A stretch of DNA of 8,694 nt. It comes from Bacteroidales bacterium. GTDB lineage: Bacteria; Bacteroidota; Bacteroidia; Bacteroidales; Muribaculaceae. Shown one piece after another: positions 1-7,544 of this stretch. Location of the stretch: NCBI GenBank assembly GCA_900752535.1, contig CAADVV010000345.1:1-8694 (forward strand), in the 5' to 3' direction. A model generated the notes under the pieces. That model had not been told where the DNA came from and searched no databases. It worked only from the letters and a program-made list of their open reading frames with translations. Position 1 is the stretch's first letter. The number at the start of each line of letters is the position of its first letter. The position numbers were made by a program, and so were the translations under genes.

Positions 1-189
1 CGCATGACCGCATCGGCCGACGGCGCCTCCGTCAGCCTCTACATGGCGCCGGACCCGGGATTTCAGATGATTGACGCCGGCATCGCCATGGCACATTTCG
101 ACCTGGGCGCACCTCGTGACGGCGTCTGGGCTTTTGAGGAAGGAGCCGCATCCGCCCGCCCGCGTCTGATTGCCCGGCGCACTCTCTGA
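1..189 (+). CDS. Nitroreductase-family protein, C-terminal fragment (partial at the left edge)
   Basis: The frame is open from the first base and ends at TGA 187-189, so the gene begins outside the window. The visible 62 codons include FQMIDAGIAMAHFDL, encoded at about 61-105. This resembles the C-terminal helix seen in many nitroreductase-like flavoproteins, where a D-x-G-I-A segment is followed by an H-F helix. A short tail ending in LIARRTL fits a family C-terminus, where the closing strand often reads like YIASW. Codons are mostly G/C-ending with no rare-codon cluster, as expected for a real gene here. The family's substrate is not predictable from this piece, and the FMN-binding N-terminal half is not visible. 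A minus-strand ORF lies directly antisense to it. The assignment is a motif-level memory match, not an alignment. Confidence 0.5.
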   Translation, partial: RMTASADGASVSLYMAPDPGFQMIDAGIAMAHFDLGAPRDGVWAFEEGAASARPRLIARRTL

Positions 190-375
190 CTCAGAGCCGG
201 ATTCACCCGGGACGGCAACGCGGTCGACGTCATCACGTTCGTCATCGGGCGCAACCGTATCTTCGGAACCGGCGGCTTCTACGTCCTCTTCCGTTTCGCT
301 GTGTTCCTCCTCCCACTCGAGGAGATATTCGTTGAGACGCCCCTGAGCGAGCGCCTGATAGTATGCGTAATTCAT
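1..375 (-). CDS. Acidic hypothetical protein, 3' end beyond the window or frameshifted
   Basis: An ATG at 375-373 opens a frame with no stop down to base 1 (125 codons). I checked it codon by codon. The first 65 or so residues look like real coding sequence. A short aromatic helix (MNYAYYQALAQGRLNEY) is followed by a very acidic low-complexity stretch rich in E and D, with clusters such as EWEEEHSETEED and PDDERDD. From about residue 68, where it runs antisense to the nitroreductase end (1-189), the translation becomes Cys/Arg/Gly-rich and looks like a shadow frame. A one-base shift near 192-195 would end the protein at a TGA there, so the true product may be about 62-65 residues. A TATCTTTG box lies about 26 bases upstream of the ATG. 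There is no Shine-Dalgarno. The function is not recognised. Confidence 0.45.
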   Translation of the reverse strand, partial: MNYAYYQALAQGRLNEYLLEWEEEHSETEEDVEAAGSEDTVAPDDERDDVDRVAVPGESGSESESAPGNQTRAGGCGSFLKSPDAVTRCAQVEMCHGDAGVNHLKSRVRRHVEADGGAVGRCGHA

Positions 376-400
376 AGTCAATAGATTTTAGATTCCGACG

Positions 401-431
401 ACAAAGATACAACCGCCCGGCGCCCGGGCGG
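401..431 (-). terminator. Probable terminator hairpin after the four-gene operon
   Basis: CCGCCCGG at 413-420 and CCGGGCGG at 424-431 form a perfect 8-bp G+C stem with a 3-base loop. It lies about 70 bases after the stop codon of the GIY-YIG gene. Read on the minus strand, the stem is followed by TTGTATCTTTGT, a moderately T-rich tail; on the plus strand no T-tract follows. It therefore most likely ends minus-strand operon transcription. The tail overlaps the candidate -7 box of the next gene. The T-tract is interrupted, so termination may be incomplete. Confidence 0.5.
402..409 (-). promoter_or_regulatory. Candidate Bacteroidota -7 box for the acidic ORF
   Basis: On the minus strand these bases read TATCTTTG, an exact match to the Bacteroidota sigma -7 consensus TAnnTTTG. 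The ATG at 375 follows after 26 bases, a normal leader length. No TTTG -33 box is found at the expected spacing; that position is occupied by the GC-rich hairpin at 413-431. The match is by consensus only. Confidence 0.4.
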
Positions 432-500
432 CTGACATCAGGCAGGAAATCTCGGCGGCCGGATGTTACTTGTGTTACTTATGTGGCGGATGTGGAGCTC

Positions 501-1700
501 TTATTGATTGGGTTTGAGCATTATTAGTTGCCGGAGTTGCGGGTCATACATCATAGGCTCGCCTTTAATTATACCAACGACCGCTTGTTCTATGATTTTG
601 AACGGTACGATAAACCATTCTTTGGGCCGGCGTCCGTCAACAATTACCTGTAACTGAACCGAGGCAAAAAGTTTATGGATAAGGGCCTCGAAAGTCGATG
701 ATTTCACATTATAGACTTTCCATGTTGCCACGACCTCGACATCTGCGCAAAGATAAGTCGGTTCATTCTTTGCGTTGGCGATTCGGCTTTCAACCGACGT
801 AACTGTGAAGCCGATTTTATATAAGTCTTTTATGCCAGCTATTTCCGGGCGCGTGGATTTTGAGCGAAGCACGTAGATTGTACCGCTTTCTACATCGTTA
901 TCTGTGAGAGTGAAACATTGCTCAAATTCCTCGGTTGTCATCTCCGAGCAATCCATAATGCTATATCCGTCAACAGAAAGATTTTTCGTGATAGTACGAA
1001 ATTTTATGTCTGCTTCAGAGCCGTTTTCATATATAGCACGAGTGCGGCCATCAACCCGGCCAAGATTATTTTTATCCTCTACGAAAGCAGCGAGATAACC
1101 AATAACGCCTTGTTCAACGAAATATCTTCCGACTTTAAGATTAGTCTCGCTGAATTTGACAAGTCGATATTTTCCCGATTTAAGGCCTTGCTGAATTTCC
1201 TTGAAGCCATCGGCATATCTGTCGAAGTCCTCGCATGGGCGACGTTTACCGATATATTCGGCCTCCTTTCGGGCATCGAGGCGTTGACGCATATATTCGG
1301 GCACATCAAATAGTCCGAGGTCGGCACCATCTTCAATATCAGCGAGCAAAGGGTCATGGAGGATAGCCTCAAGCTGTTCTTCCTCCGTCAGTTCACGTTG
1401 ATATTCAGCCTGCGGTTCCTCGACGGTCTGAACAGGCTGTGGAAGAATACCGAGGTCATCAAACGGACGGCAACGCTCAATCTTTTTCTCGCTTTTCAAC
1501 AATCCGGTCCACTTGTGGAAAAGCGATGCTTCCGCCGGAGTGTCTTCGGGTAGTCGGCCATTGGTTTCATAAAAAGCCAAAATCTCTTGAAAACCGGCCA
1601 CAAGGCGGTCGCTCGAAGTGATGCGCTTGCGGGGAGCGGTAACATCCGCCAAAAGCGGGTCATCAAAAATCTTTTCGAGTTCTTTTTCCCAGTTTATCAT
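501..1700 (-). CDS. T5orf172-type GIY-YIG nuclease protein
   Basis: This 399-residue protein ends in a GIY-YIG nuclease domain of the T5orf172/MUG113 type, at about residues 272-380. The GIY strand is TIYVL (274-278) and the YIG strand is LYKIG (293-297). Next come R306, the helix FEALIHKLF with E338 and H342, and EWF (361-363), all expected positions for this subfamily. The N-terminal 130 residues hold a helical module (about 30-70, with FYETNGRLP) and two copies of a DPLLAD motif (14-19 and 116-121). The middle (about 130-265) is unrecognised. The start ATG overlaps the helicase stop by 4 bases (ATGA), so it is the last and translationally coupled gene of the operon. Its likely role is DNA cleavage for the system. 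The nuclease fold is well supported; the role is inferred from the neighbours. Confidence 0.85.
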   Translation of the reverse strand: MINWEKELEKIFDDPLLADVTAPRKRITSSDRLVAGFQEILAFYETNGRLPEDTPAEASLFHKWTGLLKSEKKIERCRPFDDLGILPQPVQTVEEPQAEYQRELTEEEQLEAILHDPLLADIEDGADLGLFDVPEYMRQRLDARKEAEYIGKRRPCEDFDRYADGFKEIQQGLKSGKYRLVKFSETNLKVGRYFVEQGVIGYLAAFVEDKNNLGRVDGRTRAIYENGSEADIKFRTITKNLSVDGYSIMDCSEMTTEEFEQCFTLTDNDVESGTIYVLRSKSTRPEIAGIKDLYKIGFTVTSVESRIANAKNEPTYLCADVEVVATWKVYNVKSSTFEALIHKLFASVQLQVIVDGRRPKEWFIVPFKIIEQAVVGIIKGEPMMYDPQLRQLIMLKPNQ

Positions 1701-3670
1701 TGCTGCTGTGCGAGTTTATTTCGTTTGAGTTGTCGGAGATATTCTATAGCCATAGCTATGCGGCGAGCCAACGGGTCGCCGTCGGTAATCTCCGGCTTTG
1801 TTTTGCCCGGATTTTCCTCGCGCCATTTTGGAAGATACTTGGTGAAAAGCAGTATTGCTTCTTCAGTCGTCAGTTTCTCGGAGCGCTTATCTTCGATGAC
1901 ATACTGAATAGTGCGGAGCACCTCAGGAGTGAGCGATTTGCTGACTACTTCATAGGCGCTTTGGAAGGGATTGATTTCGGCAATAAGGTTGATGTCAAGG
2001 TCATTGAGATTGACAAACTTGTTGGCAATATTAATGAATTTATTGCCGCTGTCATCAGGCCCTACAACCTGCTCGCCCTGTGTGGCGATAGTCAGGATAG
2101 TGTGTTTGGCAACTGCATCTACTTCGTCCTCGTTCAGATCGGGATAAGTTTCGCGGATAATCTTGGGAATATAAACCTCGGTTATCATTTCGGCCATACC
2201 CTCGCCGATGATTGCTTCGCGGATATTCTTGTCGGAAAGCGTGGTAGCGACAAGGGTGTCAAGATCATTCTCGACTATCGCTTTGGTTTTGTCGTTGAGT
2301 TCAGGCAGACCTTTGACCTCGATAACGTGGTCTTCCTCTCCCGGCTTTTTCGGCTTTTCGGGAGTGACGTCGTCAACTTTTGTCTTGAAATTCCACTTGG
2401 GAGCCATAACCTGCTCCATAAGCAATGAAGCGGATATGGCTTTTAAGAAGTCGTTGACCGCCATTGAGACATCATCCTGTGCCGCGTCGGGGCAAGGGAT
2501 AAGGTTGGTGAATTGAGCATGAGTTTTGCCCTCGCAGTCGCGGGTGGAACGTCCTATGATTTGTACAACCTCAGTTAGAGAAGCACGTATGCCTATTGTA
2601 ATGCAATGCTCGCACCATTCCCAGTCGAAACCCTCTTTGGCTGTGCCGAGTGCGATAAGGATGTCAAGCGAATCGCGGCTGTTCATCCGTTGCAGATATA
2701 CCTGTAAAGCATCGCGCTGCTCCTTGCTATCCTCGACGAGGTCGCCGACTGTAAGTATTCTGCCGTCGGTTGTCTTGACCTTGTAGAGATAGTGAGTATA
2801 ATCGCGGTCGACAATCTCGCCGATATATTTGATGATTTCGGCTACTTGGTCGTGCTTATTCATAAACGCCCCGGTCTTGCTGTTGGGGTGTGGAATATGA
2901 ATAAGCGTTTTCTTCGTTGTGTCGAGAACGTCAGGTATTGCAGTCAGATAGTTGCCTTGGAAAAAGCTGTAACCTATGCCGAGGCTTTTCAACCACTTGT
3001 AGCCATTGAGCTGCTGATAATAGTTATAGTTGATAGTTGGCTGAAACATAGCCTCGTCCTCAGGACGCATTACCGGAACGGCGTCGCCTCGGAAGTATGA
3101 GCCGGTCATGGCGAGTATGTGAGCCGAAGTCTCGTTGAGCAGTCGGCGAATGAGAGTGCCGAGACGATTGTCTTCGTCAGCCGAGCCATGATGAAACTCG
3201 TCGATGCCGAAGAAAACATTATCGAGTTTTTGTGTATCTATGCCATTGAGCGAGTTAAGAAGCGTGGCATGGGTGCAGACGAGCTTTGTTGCCGTCGGAT
3301 GGTCGAGAAATTCTCTAACAATGGATTTCTTAGAATTCTCGCTTCCGGCAGCTAAGCATAGATTCCAGTAGGGCGCCACGCTCCAATCATCAAAGAACCC
3401 GAACTTTTTCAAGGAGGTGTCCTTGAAGCTTCGACCGATATTTTGCTGCGGCACAGCTACTATGACTTTCTTCACGCCCTGATTGGCGAGTTTGTCGAGG
3501 GCGACAAACATCATGGCACGGCTCTTGCCAGAGGCAGGTGGAGCCTTTACAAGCAAGTGTTGGCGATGACGTTGTGCATACACCATAGCTTGCATTTCAC
3601 GCATACCGAGTTCATCGGTATTGCTCGACTTGCCCGTTTGGGCATATTGTACTTCGATGAGATTAGTCAT
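1697..3670 (-). CDS. DExH superfamily 2 DNA helicase/translocase
   Basis: This 657-residue protein has a full superfamily 2 motor. Motif I is APPASGKS (43-50), motif Ia lies around IVAVPQQN (70-77), motif II is DEFHH (157-161) and motif III is MTGS (188-191). Motif V is GTAKEGFDW (342-350) and motif VI is QIIGRSTRD (370-378). The core ends near residue 395. A helical C-terminal region of about 260 residues follows, with no family I recognise. Its last 50 residues (about 605-653) resemble the short helicase-associated-like module at the N-terminus of the GIY-YIG protein. It probably translocates on DNA using ATP and couples target recognition to the nucleases. It is the third gene of the operon: its ATG overlaps the YhcG-like stop by 4 bases, and its TGA overlaps the next ATG by 4. 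All catalytic motifs look intact. Confidence 0.92.
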   Translation of the reverse strand: MTNLIEVQYAQTGKSSNTDELGMREMQAMVYAQRHRQHLLVKAPPASGKSRAMMFVALDKLANQGVKKVIVAVPQQNIGRSFKDTSLKKFGFFDDWSVAPYWNLCLAAGSENSKKSIVREFLDHPTATKLVCTHATLLNSLNGIDTQKLDNVFFGIDEFHHGSADEDNRLGTLIRRLLNETSAHILAMTGSYFRGDAVPVMRPEDEAMFQPTINYNYYQQLNGYKWLKSLGIGYSFFQGNYLTAIPDVLDTTKKTLIHIPHPNSKTGAFMNKHDQVAEIIKYIGEIVDRDYTHYLYKVKTTDGRILTVGDLVEDSKEQRDALQVYLQRMNSRDSLDILIALGTAKEGFDWEWCEHCITIGIRASLTEVVQIIGRSTRDCEGKTHAQFTNLIPCPDAAQDDVSMAVNDFLKAISASLLMEQVMAPKWNFKTKVDDVTPEKPKKPGEEDHVIEVKGLPELNDKTKAIVENDLDTLVATTLSDKNIREAIIGEGMAEMITEVYIPKIIRETYPDLNEDEVDAVAKHTILTIATQGEQVVGPDDSGNKFINIANKFVNLNDLDINLIAEINPFQSAYEVVSKSLTPEVLRTIQYVIEDKRSEKLTTEEAILLFTKYLPKWREENPGKTKPEITDGDPLARRIAMAIEYLRQLKRNKLAQQQ

Positions 3671-4713
3671 AATTTAGAAGCGGATAATCGGTTGTGGGCG
3701 TGTTCTATGGCAAGTTGTAGTTTTTGTTCAAGTATCTTACGATCAGGAAGTTTGGTTATATAGTCCGCCACTCGTATATTGCTGTCGTCAAGATGCATCA
3801 GTTCAATGTGTTCTTCATTCTTCCCTGCGCAAAGTATCAGTCCTATAGGTTTATTCTCACCCTCGGCCATATCGTATTTCTCCAGCCAGCGCAGATACAG
3901 TTCCATTTGTCCTTTGTATGCTGCCTGAAATTTTCCGAGTTTCAAATCAATGGCAACGAGACAGCGCAGACGGCGGTGATAAAACAGCAGATCGATATAG
4001 TAATCCTCTTCATCGACTGTTATACGCTTCTGTCTGGCTAAGAAAGCGAAATCATTTCCTAACTCGATTATGAACCGTTGCAATTCGGCGACAATGGCAC
4101 TTTCAAGGTCTTTCTCCGAATAATTATCGTGCATACCGAGGAAGTCAAGAACGTAAGGGTCCTGAAAGACAAGGTCGGCTGACATTTTACGCTCATTGCG
4201 TAGCTCTTCCAAATCGTGAATTATCACTTCTTCCGGCTGCTTTGCAATTGCGGTGCGCTCATAAAGCATACTGTCTATTTTTGCTTTCAGTGTTCTAACA
4301 GACCATCGTTGGTCGGAAGCCATTGACGCATAAAAGTCACGCTGCAGCATGTCCTCAATAGGCACAAGCAACCTTATGTGCGACCAGGTTAATTGTCTAC
4401 ACACTGTGTATACAATCTTTTCATCGGGAAAGGCTTCGGCAAAACGCATCATCTGTCGCAGATGTTTCTCTGAGAAAGAGCCTTTGCCATATTCGGTCTG
4501 TAAATTTTGCGCCAACCGGGCTACAATCTGTTTGCCATAAATCGCGCGTTCGCCGCCAAGAACATCGCGGTTTATGCGGTCGCCGATGTGCCAGTACATC
4601 AGCGTCATTGCCGAATTTACGGTCGACGCTACTTGCGACTTAGTTGCCTCAATCAGCTGCCGTATATCGGCAAGGAGATTGCTGTGCATATTTATATTCT
4701 GAAGAACTTCCAT
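3667..4713 (-). CDS. DUF1016/YhcG-family PD-(D/E)xK nuclease
   Basis: This 348-residue protein matches the two-part YhcG/DUF1016 architecture. The helical N-terminal domain covers about residues 12-160 and includes LMYWHIGDRI (38-47), YGKGSFSEKHLRQM (75-88) and QLTWSHIRLL (107-116). The C-terminal restriction-like nuclease domain covers about 175-340. Its active site is readable as YYIDLLFYHR with D241, followed by VAIDLKLG with D256 and K258, the (D/E)xK pair. The family landmark GQMELYL (268-274) follows. Family members are often found beside restriction-modification and other defence genes. The start ATG shares one base with the methyltransferase stop (TAATG). A second in-frame ATG at codon 9 is possible, but the overlap favours the first. 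It is full length and apparently catalytic. Whether it cuts DNA in this system is inferred. Confidence 0.9.
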   Translation of the reverse strand: MEVLQNINMHSNLLADIRQLIEATKSQVASTVNSAMTLMYWHIGDRINRDVLGGERAIYGKQIVARLAQNLQTEYGKGSFSEKHLRQMMRFAEAFPDEKIVYTVCRQLTWSHIRLLVPIEDMLQRDFYASMASDQRWSVRTLKAKIDSMLYERTAIAKQPEEVIIHDLEELRNERKMSADLVFQDPYVLDFLGMHDNYSEKDLESAIVAELQRFIIELGNDFAFLARQKRITVDEEDYYIDLLFYHRRLRCLVAIDLKLGKFQAAYKGQMELYLRWLEKYDMAEGENKPIGLILCAGKNEEHIELMHLDDSNIRVADYITKLPDRKILEQKLQLAIEHAHNRLSASKL

Positions 4714-7457
4714 TATTTTTTTGTCATTTTGGCGTAGAGTTGGAAAAGGTGTTCGAGGCGTTCTTCGTCGGATGTGAACGGCTCGGGGCGGTAGATGCGT
4801 TCCACTGCGAGGTCGAGTTGATGGTGAGCTTCGCGCAGTTCATCCGGCATGGTCTCGGGATTATACATTTCGCCGAGCGTCATGTCAAAGTTCTCATCGC
4901 GGATATTGAGAATATTCTGCGCTAATTCCTCCAACTCCTCTTTCTCAACTTTTGTCAGCTTCGGGAATGGGAATGAGTTATAGCACATGTTGGAAGAATA
5001 ACTATATCGTGTTTCTAAGCGACCACCAAAAGTTTTAAACCACAACATATGCATGTATGAAGATGTAATTGCAAAAACCTTAAGGCCACCATTGTATACA
5101 GAAAATGCCTTGTCAGAAGTAACTGTACCTGCACTAAACAAACCGATAGGCACATATTTCCTTCTTTCAGATGTTACTTGAGGAATATAAACGAAAGGAA
5201 AATCTTCATATGTCCTCTGAACGAAAAGATAAGGTCGTTCAGCATAAGCTTTAGTACTCGGAGCCTTACTATTTGCACGACTTTTTCTAACAGCGTCCAA
5301 TCGTTCTTTAATTAGAGGGATACTTCCGAAAGAATCGTAGTCTTGTTGACTCATCCACAGACAATAGCGAGGAATACCTCTTAAAAATTCAGCTGCTCCA
5401 ATAAAAGATTTTATTATGGGTTCAACTTCTGGGTGAGATAGAAGAAGCTTATTTTTTTGGTTCTCATCGAGCAAAAGGAAACCGTCATCTCGGGCCATAC
5501 TACCCTTGCAAATAGGAGGTAGGTCCGAAATTGGTAATGATAATCTACCAATGGCAATATCTTGAGAGGGCATCAAATAGCCATTAATATGCTCAACAAT
5601 ACGCTTCTTGTTACCAGTATACAACCTTGGTATAAATTTTGCTAATGAGCACAACCCCACGATTATACATGTTACAGTAGCATTGTATTTTGCATTATTA
5701 TTCCATCTGAAAGATTGGACAGCGAAAGATATTGTTACATTATTTTTTAATATTGGAGACCACAACATTGACACTTGTTCTCCTTGACAAAGACTATTGG
5801 TAGATACAAAAGCGCATTGAGATATTGTGTTGAGAATATATTTCGCTCCTTTCCAAAACCAACAGGCAATATAATCAAGGTTTTTAAAGTTCTTTTGACC
5901 CTTAAAGACAATTTTCATATCTTCTTTTTGGTCATTGTCTTGCCATGCACTGCCGAGATACGGCGGATTGCCCATGATATAGACTTCATCTTCAGGAGTG
6001 TGGGGGCAAACTGTGTTCCAGTCGAGGCGACAGGCGTTGCCGCATACGATGTGGCCGGAGGGTTTCAACGGCAACGTTTCGGGGAGGACATAGAGTTCTT
6101 CCTGAAACCTGACGTTCATCTGGTGCTCGGCGAGCCAAAGCGAGAGCGTAGCAGTGTCGCAAGCATATTCGTCGAGCTCAATACCATAAAACTGAGTGAG
6201 GGTTATGTTGGGAAAAGGTAGAATCGCCATGCCTGTTATCTCACGCAAGGCTTTCCAGATACGGATTTCTATGTCGCGGAGACGTTTGTAGGTGATGATA
6301 AGGAAGTTGCCACTACCGCAGGCCGGGTCAAAGAATTTTATCTTTGACAAGCGAGTGAGTAAAGCGCGAAGACGATGTGAAGCACGGTCGGGATTGGCTT
6401 TCTTTGCAATCTTCTCGCGCGCTTCGGCGCAAGCAGCATCAAATTCTTCTTCGAGAGCATCGAGGAATAGCGGACGGATAACTTTCTCGATGTTCGGCAC
6501 CGAGGTGTAGTGCATGCCGAGTCCGGCTCGCTGTTCAGGGGTAACGACGGCCTGAATCATTGAACCGAAAATATCGGGGTTGATTTCGCGCCAGTTATAG
6601 TCGCCACAGTTGATAATCAATGTGCGGGCACGGCGCGAAAGCACAGGAATTGGATAGCGGTCGCGGAACAATCCGCCGTTGACGTATGGGAATACTTCAT
6701 AGAGCTTCGGCAGCGTCGCGAGCACAGCGTGGTCGTTAGTCGACATCGCAAGGAAAGCACGGTCAATGAACTCGCGGAGGTCAGAGCCGTCTTCTTTTGT
6801 ATGAGTCTTGAGAGTGTTGGTAAACAGGTTTTCCTGGGGGAAAAGCCCGGTGTCTTCGGCAAAGAAGCAGAACAAAAGTCTCGACATGAAAATGTTGAGA
6901 GCATGGACGGTCTGCGGGTCGCGGATATTGTTGTAGCGGCGAATATCGTCAAAGAGCTTCGCCATCAGTTCGGCCGACTTGACATCGGCCTCAGCCTCCT
7001 CGGTGAACTGAATTTTTTCGATGCCGGCGAGTGGCGTGAAGAATTCAAAGTCTTTCCAGAGCAAGTCGATGGTGTTCTCGTACCAATCGTTAGTTTTTGG
7101 GTCGTAGGCCACAACCCTAACACCATCGCTGACCACAAACAGGCGCGGAAGCCGTTTTGCAATTATCGGTTCCTCGCGCATAGAATTGATTTCATCGTAG
7201 AAAGCCGAAATATCCACACCATCGGCAATCGGCCGATAAGCAAGCACGCAGCTAAGAGCCTTAACGAGAATCGAATGGCCATCCTTGGCTAAATTCCCGA
7301 CACCCTCTTTTGTGCGACGCACCTGACCGTCGCCCCAGTCAGCGAAAATCCGCAACAGTTCATAAACAAACTCCCCGGCAGACGAGCCGCGTTGTCCGAG
7401 TTTTTCAAGCGCATCAGTCGCCCCGACGTGCGAAAAAGTCTTGGTCTTCTTTGCCAT
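4713..7457 (-). CDS. MmeI-like N6-adenine DNA methyltransferase without a visible nuclease domain
   Basis: This 914-residue protein follows the MmeI/type IIG layout. The N-terminal domain covers about residues 1-150 and a helical linker about 160-320, ending in GLGMHYTS (312-319). The methyltransferase core has motif I FDPACGSGNF (376-385) for SAM, an acidic YGIELDEYA (424-432), and motif IV NPPY (497-500), which is typical of N6-adenine enzymes. A target-recognition region spans about 505-830 and ends at NSFPFPKL (827-834). The C-terminal module runs to the end with TMPDELREAHHQLD (869-882). Unlike MmeI, the N-terminus shows no D...ExK nuclease signature. It probably methylates host sites and may direct the other operon products to unmethylated DNA. 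It is the first gene of the operon, starting at ATG 7457-7455 without a Shine-Dalgarno. The DNA for about residues 505-830 is strikingly AT-rich. Confidence 0.92.
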   Translation of the reverse strand: MAKKTKTFSHVGATDALEKLGQRGSSAGEFVYELLRIFADWGDGQVRRTKEGVGNLAKDGHSILVKALSCVLAYRPIADGVDISAFYDEINSMREEPIIAKRLPRLFVVSDGVRVVAYDPKTNDWYENTIDLLWKDFEFFTPLAGIEKIQFTEEAEADVKSAELMAKLFDDIRRYNNIRDPQTVHALNIFMSRLLFCFFAEDTGLFPQENLFTNTLKTHTKEDGSDLREFIDRAFLAMSTNDHAVLATLPKLYEVFPYVNGGLFRDRYPIPVLSRRARTLIINCGDYNWREINPDIFGSMIQAVVTPEQRAGLGMHYTSVPNIEKVIRPLFLDALEEEFDAACAEAREKIAKKANPDRASHRLRALLTRLSKIKFFDPACGSGNFLIITYKRLRDIEIRIWKALREITGMAILPFPNITLTQFYGIELDEYACDTATLSLWLAEHQMNVRFQEELYVLPETLPLKPSGHIVCGNACRLDWNTVCPHTPEDEVYIMGNPPYLGSAWQDNDQKEDMKIVFKGQKNFKNLDYIACWFWKGAKYILNTISQCAFVSTNSLCQGEQVSMLWSPILKNNVTISFAVQSFRWNNNAKYNATVTCIIVGLCSLAKFIPRLYTGNKKRIVEHINGYLMPSQDIAIGRLSLPISDLPPICKGSMARDDGFLLLDENQKNKLLLSHPEVEPIIKSFIGAAEFLRGIPRYCLWMSQQDYDSFGSIPLIKERLDAVRKSRANSKAPSTKAYAERPYLFVQRTYEDFPFVYIPQVTSERRKYVPIGLFSAGTVTSDKAFSVYNGGLKVFAITSSYMHMLWFKTFGGRLETRYSYSSNMCYNSFPFPKLTKVEKEELEELAQNILNIRDENFDMTLGEMYNPETMPDELREAHHQLDLAVERIYRPEPFTSDEERLEHLFQLYAKMTKK

Positions 7458-7516
7458 AATCCAATCCTACATTTCAAAAAGGAGTTTCTTTTGTATTGGA
7501 AGTTTTATAAAGTTTC

Positions 7517-7544
7517 AGGAGCCACTCGGAATAATCTGGCTCCT
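7517..7544 (-). pseudogene. tRNA-like remnant: acceptor stem plus 3' T-arm, body missing
   Basis: The minus strand reads GGAGCCA (7543-7537), a four-base spacer (GATT), then ATTCCGAG (7532-7525), TGGCTCC (7524-7518) and T7517. This matches a tRNA with 5' acceptor strand GGAGCCA, the last three T-loop bases, a five-base T-stem 3' strand, the 3' acceptor strand and a discriminator base. Roughly positions 8-57 are missing. The two acceptor strands form a perfect 8-bp stem when the flanking A·T pair is included. It could be a tRNA deletion remnant, an att-site scar, or only a regulatory hairpin in the operon leader. The stem pairing is certain; the tRNA origin is inferred from pattern. Confidence 0.35.

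Noticed and set aside
464..480. Tandem TGTTACTT repeat (464-471 and 473-480) after the operon stop
   Set aside because: Two copies of 8 bases are too few and too short for a repeat array or a defined operator; probably chance.
1700..2428. 242-codon plus-strand ORF inside the helicase gene
   Set aside because: It is a shadow of the helicase C-terminal region with no promoter, no domain and no coding signature.
6729..7292. 187-codon plus-strand ORF inside the methyltransferase gene
   Set aside because: It is antisense to a conserved, well-recognised coding region and has no family resemblance of its own.
501..7457. Calling the operon DISARM, BREX or a classical type I restriction system
   Set aside because: There is no DUF1998 or PLD protein, no PglZ/BrxC-like gene, and no HsdS/HsdR; the gene set does not fit those definitions.
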